From Actinomycetes bacterium (GTDB lineage Bacteria; Actinomycetota; Actinomycetes; Actinomycetales; Microbacteriaceae), in contig JAEWJX010000057.1 in assembly GCA_023386365.1 (NCBI GenBank), forward strand, positions 1-34,085: a stretch of 34,085 bases of DNA, given 5' to 3'. Below are positions 13,571 to 20,822 of this stretch, piece after piece. The notes under the pieces were generated by a model. The model had not been told where the DNA came from. It ran no database searches and was given only the letters and a program-made list of their open reading frames with translations. Both the position numbers and the translations under genes were made by a program. How positions within the stretch are numbered: position 1 is the stretch's first letter; every line of letters starts with the position of its first letter.

Positions 13571-14791
13571 ATGAGCACCACCGAGACACCCGTCCGCAGC
13601 CCTTGGTCGGGCACCGCATCCGCTGAGGAGCTGGCCCGCTGGCGGGAGGTCGCCGAGCGTGTGGCCGACGAGCTGCGCCCCGGCGCCCTCGAGCGCGACC
13701 GCACGAGCGACCCGCGCGACGGGCTCGAGATCCTGCGGGCGTCCGGGCTGGCGAACCTGGTGATCCCGGAGGAGAACGGCGGCCACGGCGCCCACTGGGA
13801 GACCGCGTTCGACGTGATCCGCACGGTGTCGCGGGCGGATGCCTCGCTCGGCCAGATCCTCGGCTACCACTACCTCAACCAGGCGTGCGTCGCCTTCTAC
13901 GGCGACCCCGCCGGTCGCGAACGCTGGTACCGCCCGAGCACCGAGGGCCACCTGTTCTGGAGCGACTCCTTCAACCCGGTGAGCCCCGACCTCTCCTTCA
14001 CCGCCGACGGCGACGACTACGTGCTGAACGGCGTGAAGCGGTTCGCCACGGGGGCGGCGGCCACGGATGTGGTGATCGCCGGCGCGATCGCCGAGGGCGG
14101 CCGGTACGACGGCGAGTTGGTCGTCTTCGCGCTCGAGTCACGCCGCGACGGCGTCGAGCACCCCGACGACTGGGACCACCTCGGCCAGCGTGCCTCCGCG
14201 AGCGGCTCCATCCGCTACACCGACGTGCGCATCACGGAGGCGGATGTGATCGGCGTCGACCGTGAGGAGGCGTTCGCGGCGCTGGTGACCCCCGGCGTGC
14301 AGCTGCTGCTCGCCAACTCGTACCTGGCCGGTGCGCAGGCCGCACTCGAGCAGGCGCGGCAGCTCGTGCTGGGCCGCAGCAACGCGTGGTTCCTGAGCGG
14401 CGTCGACCGCTACGCCGACGACCCGACCGTGCACCGCGTGCTCGGCGAGCTGGTGGCGCAGACGGTGGCCGTGGAGGCGCTGGCCGACAAGCTCGCACGC
14501 CGCTTCGACGAGGCCGTCGCGCTCGGCGCCGACACGACGGATGCCGACCGCGGCCGCATCGAGGTGGAGATCGCAGCCCTCAAGGTGGCGTCCACACGGG
14601 CCGCGCTCGAGGTGACGTCGCGGGTGTTCGAGGTGACCGGCGCATCCGCCACCGCGAACCGCATCGGGCTCGACCTGTTCTGGCGGAACGTGCGCACCTA
14701 CACACTCCACGACCCGGTCGACTACAAGTCGATCGAGGTCGGGGCGCACTACCTCGACGGCCGCCTGCAGCCCGTCTCGCTGTACACATGA
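13571..14791 (+). CDS. Acyl-CoA-dehydrogenase-fold flavin monooxygenase (DszC/SfnB-like), first copy
   Basis: The 406-residue protein has the three-part acyl-CoA dehydrogenase fold: N-terminal helices with LEILRASGLANLVIPEENGGHG, a middle beta domain (LNGVKRFATGA through HLGQRASASGSIRYTDV), and a helical C-terminal domain. The C-terminal end reads FWRNVRTYTLHDPVDYKSIEVG, with His380, which resembles DszC/SfnB-type monooxygenases, and the glutamate base and EGT motif of true acyl-CoA dehydrogenases are not seen. Such enzymes use reduced FMN and oxygen to oxidise sulfur or nitrogen atoms in small molecules. It leads an operon, overlapping the next gene by ATGA. The ATG at 13571 has no clear Shine-Dalgarno and no -10 at the leaderless distance. 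Confidence 0.85.
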   Translation: MSTTETPVRSPWSGTASAEELARWREVAERVADELRPGALERDRTSDPRDGLEILRASGLANLVIPEENGGHGAHWETAFDVIRTVSRADASLGQILGYHYLNQACVAFYGDPAGRERWYRPSTEGHLFWSDSFNPVSPDLSFTADGDDYVLNGVKRFATGAAATDVVIAGAIAEGGRYDGELVVFALESRRDGVEHPDDWDHLGQRASASGSIRYTDVRITEADVIGVDREEAFAALVTPGVQLLLANSYLAGAQAALEQARQLVLGRSNAWFLSGVDRYADDPTVHRVLGELVAQTVAVEALADKLARRFDEAVALGADTTDADRGRIEVEIAALKVASTRAALEVTSRVFEVTGASATANRIGLDLFWRNVRTYTLHDPVDYKSIEVGAHYLDGRLQPVSLYT

Positions 14792-15978
14792 GCGCGCGGA
14801 ACGACCTGGATGCGGTGATCGACCGCATCCGCGACGGCGCCGTCGAGCGCGAACGCGGCCGGGTGCTGCCGGATGAGCCGATCGCGTGGCTGAAGGGGGC
14901 CGGGTTCGCGGCGCTGCGTGTGCCGACGGAGGCCGGCGGCGCCGGCGCGTCGATCGTCGAGCTCGTCGCGGCGTTGATCGACCTCGCGGCGGCTGACCCG
15001 AACGTGCCGCAGGCGCTGCGCGGGCACATCGCGTTCGTCGAAGACCGCCTGTGGGCGGCCGACGGCCCGGATCGCGACCGCTGGTTGGCGCGGTTCGCCG
15101 CCGGTGAGCTGGTGGGCAACGCGGTCACCGAGATCGGCAACGTGACCCTCGGCGCGACCTCCACCCATCTCGACACCACCGACGACGGTTACGCCATCAC
15201 GGGTCGCAAGTACTACACGACCGGCAGCATCTTCGCCGACTGGATCGACGCATCCGCCGTCACCTCCGACGGCACCGAGGTGGCCGCGCTCGTGCGGCGC
15301 CACCAGCCGGGCGTCGAGATCTCCGACGACTGGGACGGCTTCGGGCAACGCCTCACCGGAAGCGGCACCACCGTGTTCGACGGCGCCCACGTCGACGCGG
15401 GCGACGTGTTCGACTTCGCCACCCGCTTCCCGTACCAGACAGCGCTCTACCAACTGGTGCTGGTGGCGGTGCTCGCCGGCATCGCGCAGGAGGTGGAACG
15501 CGACGCCGCCCACGAACTGCGCACCCGCGCCCGCGCGTTCAGCCACGGGGCCGCATCCGAGAGCCGCCACGATCCGCAACTGCTCGAGGCGATCGGACGG
15601 CTCTCGGCCACCGCCACCGCCGCCCGCGCGATCACGCTCGACGCGGCGCGGGTCGTCGAGGAGGCCGCCGCCGCCTGCGGGGCCACCCCCGAACGCGTCG
15701 CCGAACTCAAACGCGACGCCGAACTCGCCGTCTCACGCGCCCAGGTGAGCGTCGGCGACCTGACGCTCCGGCAGGCGACCGCCCTGTTCGACGTGCTCGG
15801 CGCCTCCGCCACCAGCAGCGCCCGCGGGCTCGACCGGCACTGGCGCAACGCCCGCACCGTCGCCTCCCACAACCCGGTCGCGTTCAAGGCGCGCATCATC
15901 GGCGACGCGGTCGTGAACGACGCGGAGCCGCCGTACGAGTGGTACGTCGGCGTGCCGACGAAGGGGGTCGCCTCGTGA
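14788..15978 (+). CDS. Acyl-CoA-dehydrogenase-fold flavin monooxygenase, second copy
   Basis: The 396-residue protein is a diverged paralogue of the preceding gene with the same fold and order of blocks: GAGFAALRVPTEAGGAGAS, the beta-domain segment ITGRKYYTTGSIFADW, WDGFGQRLTGSGTTVFDGAHV, and a C-terminal HWRNARTVASHNPVAFKARIIG with His361. It also lacks the catalytic-base motif of acyl-CoA dehydrogenases. Having two non-identical copies next to each other suggests two successive oxidations or a heteromeric complex. Start and stop overlap both neighbours by four bases (ATGA, GTGA), so the three oxidative genes are tightly coupled. Confidence 0.84.
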   Translation: MSARNDLDAVIDRIRDGAVERERGRVLPDEPIAWLKGAGFAALRVPTEAGGAGASIVELVAALIDLAAADPNVPQALRGHIAFVEDRLWAADGPDRDRWLARFAAGELVGNAVTEIGNVTLGATSTHLDTTDDGYAITGRKYYTTGSIFADWIDASAVTSDGTEVAALVRRHQPGVEISDDWDGFGQRLTGSGTTVFDGAHVDAGDVFDFATRFPYQTALYQLVLVAVLAGIAQEVERDAAHELRTRARAFSHGAASESRHDPQLLEAIGRLSATATAARAITLDAARVVEEAAAACGATPERVAELKRDAELAVSRAQVSVGDLTLRQATALFDVLGASATSSARGLDRHWRNARTVASHNPVAFKARIIGDAVVNDAEPPYEWYVGVPTKGVAS

Positions 15979-17339
15979 GCGAGATCCTGCTCAACGCGTT
16001 CAGCATGAACACCCCGAACCACCTGGCGTCCGGGCTGTGGAAGCACCCCCGCGACCGATCGCACGGCTACCGCGGCCTCGACCACTGGCTCGACCTGGCG
16101 CGCACCCTCGACGCGGGCGGCATCGACGTGCTGTTCCTCGCCGACGTGCTGGGCGTGTACGACGTGTACGGCTCCTCCCCGGATGCGGCACTTCGGTCGG
16201 GTGCCCAGGTGCCGGTCGGCGACCCTCTGCAGCTGGTGCCCGCCATGGCATCCGTCACCTCCACCCTCGGGTTCGGCGTGACCGCATCCGTGTCGTTCGA
16301 GCACCCGTTCCCGTTCGCCCGCCGCATCTCCACCACCGACCACCTCACCGGCGGCCGCATCGGGTGGAACATCGTCACCTCCTACCTGTCGAGCGGCGCC
16401 CTCAACCTGGGCGTCGACGGGCAGGTCGCCCACGACCGCCGCTACGACATCGCCGACGAGTACCTCGAGGTCTGCTACCGCCTCTGGGAGGGCAGTTGGG
16501 ACGACGACGCCGTCGTGGCGGATGCCGCATCCGGCGTCTACGTCGACCCGTCGCGGGTGCGCCCCATCGCGTTCGAGGGCGAGTTCTTCCGCGTGCCGGG
16601 CCTGCACCTGGCCGAACCGTCGCCGCAGCGCACCCCGTTCCTCTTCCAGGCGGGAGCGTCGCCGCGCGGGCTGCGCTTCGCGGCACGTCACGCGGAAGCC
16701 GTGTTCGTCGCGGCACCCAGCGACGCCGTGCTCGCCAAGCAGGTGGCGGCGGTGCGCGCTGCCGTCGCCGACGCCGGACGCGACCCCGACACGGTGCCCG
16801 TCATCAACCAGCAGACCGTCGTGCTCGCCGAGACGGATGCCGCCGCCGAGGCGCTCTACCGCGAGTACCTCGACGTGGCCGACCCGATCGGCGCCGCCGT
16901 GCTGCTCTCCGGCTGGACCGGCATCGACTTCTCCACCCTGTCGCCCGACGAACCGCTCGCCGCGCAAGGGAGCAACGCCATCCAGTCGGTGGTCGACGCG
17001 TTCACCTCCGCCGACCCGAGCCGCGTGTGGACGCCCCGCGAGATCGCCGACTACGCCCGCATCGGAGGCGACGGCCCGGTGATCGTCGGGTCGCCCGAGA
17101 CGGTCGCGGATGTGTTGGAGCGCACCGTGGAGACAACCGGCGTCTCCGGGTTCAACCTCGCCGCCACGGTCGCGCCCGAGTGCTGGCAGCAGCTCACCGG
17201 ACTGCTCGTGCCGGAGCTGCGCCGCCGCGGCCGCCGGCCCGCGCAGGCACGCCCCGGCACCCTGCGCGAGAAGCTCTCCGGCGGAGGACCGCGGGTCGCC
17301 GACAGCCACGCGGCGGCCACATTCCGCAACCTGGCGTAA
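15975..17339 (+). CDS. NtaA/SnaA/DszA-family FMNH2-dependent monooxygenase
   Basis: The 454-residue protein is a luciferase-like monooxygenase of the long NtaA/DszA subgroup. Typical features are the N-terminal LNAFSMNTPNHLASGLWKHP, the early WLDLARTLDAGGIDVLFLADVLGVYD, then TSTLGFGVTASVSFEHPFPFARRISTTDHLTGGRIGWNIVTS, which is the flavin-site signature, and FLFQAGASPRGLRFAARHAEAVF. Family members cleave C-N (nitrilotriacetate, EDTA) or C-S bonds (dibenzothiophene sulfone) using reduced FMN from a separate reductase. No reductase is encoded nearby. The GTG at 15975 overlaps the upstream stop. A C-terminal tail of about 35 residues rich in Arg, Gly and Ala extends past the barrel. The substrate is unknown. 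Confidence 0.9.
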   Translation: MSEILLNAFSMNTPNHLASGLWKHPRDRSHGYRGLDHWLDLARTLDAGGIDVLFLADVLGVYDVYGSSPDAALRSGAQVPVGDPLQLVPAMASVTSTLGFGVTASVSFEHPFPFARRISTTDHLTGGRIGWNIVTSYLSSGALNLGVDGQVAHDRRYDIADEYLEVCYRLWEGSWDDDAVVADAASGVYVDPSRVRPIAFEGEFFRVPGLHLAEPSPQRTPFLFQAGASPRGLRFAARHAEAVFVAAPSDAVLAKQVAAVRAAVADAGRDPDTVPVINQQTVVLAETDAAAEALYREYLDVADPIGAAVLLSGWTGIDFSTLSPDEPLAAQGSNAIQSVVDAFTSADPSRVWTPREIADYARIGGDGPVIVGSPETVADVLERTVETTGVSGFNLAATVAPECWQQLTGLLVPELRRRGRRPAQARPGTLREKLSGGGPRVADSHAAATFRNLA

Positions 17340-17443
17340 CGCCGCGTCGCACCCCGTCACAGACGCCCCGCGGCGGTTTCCTGCGCGGTAGCGTGCCGCA
17401 TCCGCACCGCGGAACCCCACACGCATCCCTCGAAGGAACACCC

Positions 17444-18904
17444 ATGACCACGACCACTTCACGTCCGGCCGAGCCGGCGTCGACGGCAGGCGACGGCGCC
17501 CCCGAACGCGCCGTCACCGGCAAGCTGCGCGGCTCCCTCGGCGTCGCCAGCATCGTCTTCATCGTCGTCGCGGCGGCGTCGCCGCTCGGCGTCATCGGCG
17601 GCCCCGTGCCGCTCGGCATCGCCTTCGGCAACGGCGCCGGATTCCCCACCACCTTCCTCGTGGTCACGGCGATCCTGCTTTTCTTCGCCGTCGGCTTCAC
17701 CGCCGCCACCCCGTACGTGCGCAGCGCCGGCGCCTTCTACGCCTACGTCGACAAGGGCATCGGCCGCGGCGCGGGCCTCGGCACCGCCTTCTCGGCGCTC
17801 CTGTCGTACCTGGTGCTGGAGGCCGGCGTCTTCGGCCTGTTCGGCCCCGCGGTCGACGGCCTGCTGCAGTCGTACGGCCTGCCCGCGGTGCCGTGGTTCG
17901 TGTACGCGGCCGTCGGCTTCGTGGTGGTGTCGGCGCTCGCCTACTTCAACATCGAGCTCTCCGGCCGCGTGCTCGCGGTGCTGCTCATCGGCGAGGTGCT
18001 GATCGTTCTCGCCCTGGATGCGGCGGTCATCTTCTCCGGCGGCGGCCCCGAAGGCTTCTCCACCGGCTTCGCCGACCCCGCCCAGATCGTCTCCGGCGCC
18101 CCCGGCTTCGCGATCCTGTTCGCCATCCTCTCCTTCATCGGCTTCGAGGCGACCGCCGTGTTCCGCGACGAGGCGAAGGACCCCGACCGCACCATCCCGC
18201 GGGCCACCTACATCGCCCTCATCTCGATCGGCGTGTTCTACGCGATCTCCAGCTGGGCCCTCATCAGCGCCAACGGCGAGAGCACCATCGTCGAGAAGGC
18301 GGGTGCCAACCCCGGCGGCATCCTCGCGGAGACCACGGAGCAGTACCTCGGCACCGTCGGCGGGCACATCATCCAGGTGCTGTTCGCCACCAGCCTCTTC
18401 GCCTGCATCCTGTCGTTCCACAACATCTCGACGCGCTACTTCTACTCACTGGCCCGCAAGGGTGTGATCGCCGCCCCGCTCGGCGTCGCGCACCCGAAGC
18501 ACGGCTCGCCCGCCCGCGCCTCGATCGTCACCGCCGTGATCGTCGGCACGCTCACGATCGCCGCCGTGCTGCTGCAGCTCGACCCGATCACGCAGTTCTA
18601 CACCTGGCTGGGCGGAATCTCGTCGGTCGGGTTCGTGCTGCTGCTGATCCTCACGACGATCGCCGTCATCGGCATCTTCCGCAAGGAGAAGCACAACGTG
18701 AGCCTGTGGCGTCGGGTGATCGCGCCGAGCCTCGCCCTCGCCGGCCTGCTGTTCTTCTTCGCGATCATCCTGCTCAACCTGCCGGTGCTCGTCGGCGAGG
18801 CCAGCTACGGCCCGTTCTCGATCGGCGTGCTGGTGGCGCTCGCCCTCGCCTTCGTGGCGGGTCCGATCGTCGGACGGTTCCGCAAGACCGTCGAACTGGA
18901 GTAG
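17444..18904 (+). CDS. APC-family amino acid/amine permease
   Basis: The 486-residue membrane protein has about 12 helices. The N-terminus has the APC unwound-helix sequence VVAAASPLGVIGGPVPLGIAFGNGAG, followed later by FAILSFIGFEATAVFRDEAKDPDRTIPRATYIAL, the standard APC signature in which the DEAKDP(D/E)RTIPRA loop is diagnostic. It is likely to import an amino acid, amine or similar compound. It has a GAAGGAA Shine-Dalgarno before the ATG at 17444. The 104-base gap from the monooxygenase gene contains TAGCGT at 17389-17394 as a possible own promoter, so it may be co-transcribed, separately transcribed, or both. Open frame upstream of 17444 is out-of-frame reading of the preceding gene. Confidence 0.92.
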   Translation: MTTTTSRPAEPASTAGDGAPERAVTGKLRGSLGVASIVFIVVAAASPLGVIGGPVPLGIAFGNGAGFPTTFLVVTAILLFFAVGFTAATPYVRSAGAFYAYVDKGIGRGAGLGTAFSALLSYLVLEAGVFGLFGPAVDGLLQSYGLPAVPWFVYAAVGFVVVSALAYFNIELSGRVLAVLLIGEVLIVLALDAAVIFSGGGPEGFSTGFADPAQIVSGAPGFAILFAILSFIGFEATAVFRDEAKDPDRTIPRATYIALISIGVFYAISSWALISANGESTIVEKAGANPGGILAETTEQYLGTVGGHIIQVLFATSLFACILSFHNISTRYFYSLARKGVIAAPLGVAHPKHGSPARASIVTAVIVGTLTIAAVLLQLDPITQFYTWLGGISSVGFVLLLILTTIAVIGIFRKEKHNVSLWRRVIAPSLALAGLLFFFAIILLNLPVLVGEASYGPFSIGVLVALALAFVAGPIVGRFRKTVELE

Positions 18905-18921
18905 CCCCGGCCTAGGCCTCT

Positions 18922-18957
18922 GGGGGGCACGTCGCCTAGTCTGGCGGCGTGCCCCCC
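18922..18957. promoter_or_regulatory. Inverted repeat around a -10 box, with the start codon in one arm
   Basis: GGGGGGCAC (18922-18930) and GTGCCCCCC (18949-18957) are perfectly complementary with 18 bases between. The -10-like TAGTCT (18937-18942) lies in the spacer, ending six bases before GTG 18949, and the GTG is the first codon of the right arm. It could be a DNA operator, a terminator for the upstream permease gene, or a start-masking hairpin in read-through RNA. Confidence 0.55.
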
Positions 18958-19770
18958 GTCGTTTCGGCCCCCGGGGCGACGATCGGTTACGACGTCGCCG
19001 GGCCCGAAGGCGCCCCCGCGATCCTCTTCGTGCACGCCGGTGTCGCCACCCGCGTCATGTGGGATCCGCAGTTCCACGACCTGGCCGCCGACTACCGGGT
19101 GATCCGCTACGACACCCGCGGCTACGGCGAGTCGCCCGGCGAGGCCGTGCCGTACTCCGAATCCGACGACCTGCTGCGCGTGCTGGACGCGGTCGGCGTC
19201 GACCAGGCGGTGCTCGTGGGCGCCTCCCGCGGCGGTCGCTTCGCGCTCGACGCGACCCTCGCGCACCCGGACCGGGTGACCGGCCTCGTGCTCATCGGCT
19301 CGAACCCGAGCGGGCTCGACTACGACGCCGTCGAGTACTCGCCGCGCGAACGCGAACTCGAAGCCGCGATGGAGACCGCCGAAGAGGCGGAGGATGTCGA
19401 AGCGCTCGTGCGCATCGAGGTGCAGCTGTGGGATATCGGCCCCGAGCGTGACGTCGATGATGTCGACGCCGAGTTCGTGGAGCGCGCCATCGAACTGAAC
19501 GTGGGTGCCGCCCACTGGGACTTCGCCGGCACGGCGACCCCGCCCACGCATCCGGCCGTCGACCGGCTCGGCGAGGTGGCCGCTCCGACCCTCGTGGTGA
19601 TCGGCGAATGGGATGTGACCGACGCGCTGCACTCGGCCGACCTGTTCCGCGACGGCATCCCGGATGCGGAGGAGGCCCGCTTCGCCGACGCCGCCCACCT
19701 GCCGAGCGTCGAGCATCCGGAGCGCTTCACCGGCATCCTGCGCGACTGGCTCGCCCGCCGCGTCGCCTAG
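18949..19770 (+). CDS. Alpha/beta-hydrolase
   Basis: The 273-residue protein is an alpha/beta-hydrolase with a clear catalytic triad: nucleophile Ser93 in LVGASRGG, an acid in VIGEWDVTDA, and a His in FADAAHLPSVEHPERF. The oxyanion strand FVHAGVATRVMW and YDTRGYGESPG are standard. It resembles 3-oxoadipate enol-lactonase-like or esterase-type members, but the substrate is not clear. An unusual acidic cap region (about residues 125-180) is rich in Glu and Asp. The GTG at 18949 follows TAGTCT by six bases. It starts 44 bases after the APC permease, so it may serve the same pathway, but it has its own promoter-like element. It ends in the CTAG shared with the convergent gene. Confidence 0.92.
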   Translation: MPPVVSAPGATIGYDVAGPEGAPAILFVHAGVATRVMWDPQFHDLAADYRVIRYDTRGYGESPGEAVPYSESDDLLRVLDAVGVDQAVLVGASRGGRFALDATLAHPDRVTGLVLIGSNPSGLDYDAVEYSPRERELEAAMETAEEAEDVEALVRIEVQLWDIGPERDVDDVDAEFVERAIELNVGAAHWDFAGTATPPTHPAVDRLGEVAAPTLVVIGEWDVTDALHSADLFRDGIPDAEEARFADAAHLPSVEHPERFTGILRDWLARRVA

Positions 19771-20690
19771 GCGAACAGCAGCGCCGCCACCACCACGATC
19801 ACCGGCAGCGACAGAAGCGTGGTGAGCAGCACGGCGTCGCGCGCGAACGCCTCGCCACGCCGGTACCGGGTGGCGTAGTTGAACACGTTCTGGGCCGTCG
19901 GCAACGCGGCGAGCACGACCGCCACGAACAGTTCGTGCCCGTCGAGGCCGAACAGGTAGCGAGCGGCCGCCCACGCGACCAACGGCATCAGCAGCAGCTT
20001 CAGCACGACAGCGAGCACCACATCCCGTCGGGTGCCGGGGGTGTCGAGCATCTTGCGTCCGTGCAGGGACATGCCGAAATTGATGAGGATCACCGGCACC
20101 GCCGCCGCCCCCACCAGTTCGAACGGGGCCAGCACCGGCGCCGGCAGGTCGATGCCGGTGAGCGCCACGACGAGGCCGAGCGCCGACCCGATGATGAGGG
20201 GGTTCCGCAACGGCTGGGTGAGGATGCGCCCGAGCGACGCCTTGCCCGAAGTCGTGACGTCGAGCACGGTGAGCGCGATCGGCGCGAACACGATCAACTG
20301 CAGCAGGATCACGGGGGCGGACGCCGCCGCATCCCCCACCACGTAGGCGGCCACCGGGATGCCGATGTTGTTCGCGTTGAGGTACCCGGATGCGAGGGAG
20401 CCGATGGTCGCCTCCGGCACCTTCCGGCGCCACACCGCGAGCGCCACGACGAGGAAGATCACCATCGGCACGACGGCGGCGATCGCCGCGACCGGCAGTT
20501 GCACCGAGAACAGGGTGCGCAGGTCGGCTTCCGCGAGCACGGTGAACAGCAGCGCCGGCGACAGCACGAAGAAGGCCAGCCTGCTGAGCACCTGGTGGGC
20601 TTCGGGTCCGATCACCCCGAACCGGGCGATCGCGTACCCGGTGACGATCACGACCGCGATGATCGCGAACCCGATCAGCACGCCGCCCAC
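19767..20690 (-). CDS. AEC-family (auxin efflux carrier-type) permease
   Basis: The 307-residue membrane protein has about ten helices in two five-helix halves. AEC features include an N-terminal ARFGVIGPEAHQVLSRLAFFVLSPALLF, the GYLNANNIGIPVAAYV motif in the fourth helix with the conserved Asn-Asn, and the C-terminal half ending LPTAQNVFNYATRY. Members export or import small organic anions such as malate or malonate; the substrate here is unknown. The GTG at 20690 is preceded, on the minus strand, by TAGGCT with six bases between. Its stop and that of the alpha/beta-hydrolase share the same CTAG. Confidence 0.92.
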   Translation of the reverse strand: MGGVLIGFAIIAVVIVTGYAIARFGVIGPEAHQVLSRLAFFVLSPALLFTVLAEADLRTLFSVQLPVAAIAAVVPMVIFLVVALAVWRRKVPEATIGSLASGYLNANNIGIPVAAYVVGDAAASAPVILLQLIVFAPIALTVLDVTTSGKASLGRILTQPLRNPLIIGSALGLVVALTGIDLPAPVLAPFELVGAAAVPVILINFGMSLHGRKMLDTPGTRRDVVLAVVLKLLLMPLVAWAAARYLFGLDGHELFVAVVLAALPTAQNVFNYATRYRRGEAFARDAVLLTTLLSLPVIVVVAALLFA

Positions 20691-20696
20691 GGTTTC

Positions 20697-20702
20697 AGCC
20701 TA
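20697..20702 (-). promoter_or_regulatory. Candidate -10 (TAGGCT) of the AEC permease gene
   Basis: TAGGCT on the minus strand is six bases from the GTG at 20690, again a leaderless arrangement. Confidence 0.45.
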
Positions 20703-20770
20703 GGTCGTCAGCCCGCCGGCGATCCCATGCGCGATTCGTGCGCCGACGCAACAATCGAGCGTCTATGACA

Positions 20771-20816
20771 AACCTTCGCACAACGATCCTGCCTAGGCTC
20801 GAAGGTTGAAAGGAGG
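20771..20816 (+). promoter_or_regulatory. Inverted repeat, -10 box and strong Shine-Dalgarno before the DUF6421-like gene
   Basis: AACCTTCG (20771-20778) and CGAAGGTT (20800-20807) are perfectly complementary with 21 bases between, and TAGGCT (20794-20799) lies inside next to the right arm. GAAAGGAGG (20808-20816) follows directly and is the strongest Shine-Dalgarno in the window, six bases before the ATG. Regulator binding across -35 to +1 is the simplest reading. Confidence 0.55.
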
Positions 20817-20822
20817 CGCCAC

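Noticed and set aside
13571..15978. Fatty-acid beta-oxidation genes
   Set aside because: The catalytic base and EGT motif are missing, and no thiolase, hydratase or CoA ligase lies nearby.
16037..17443. Extension of the APC permease back to 16037
   Set aside because: The added part is Arg/Pro-rich frame-shifted reading of the monooxygenase gene; ATG 17444 has a Shine-Dalgarno.
15447..17462. A 671-codon open frame on the minus strand over the monooxygenase genes
   Set aside because: Antisense to the NtaA/DszA-type gene with all its signatures; no support of its own.
13048..18904. Assignment as a Rut pyrimidine operon
   Set aside because: There is no RutB amidohydrolase, RutF reductase or uracil-xanthine permease, and two ACAD-fold enzymes are present that Rut lacks.
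18805..20433. A 542-codon open frame on the minus strand over the alpha/beta-hydrolase and AEC genes
   Set aside because: It covers two gene ends in the wrong frame and has no domain.
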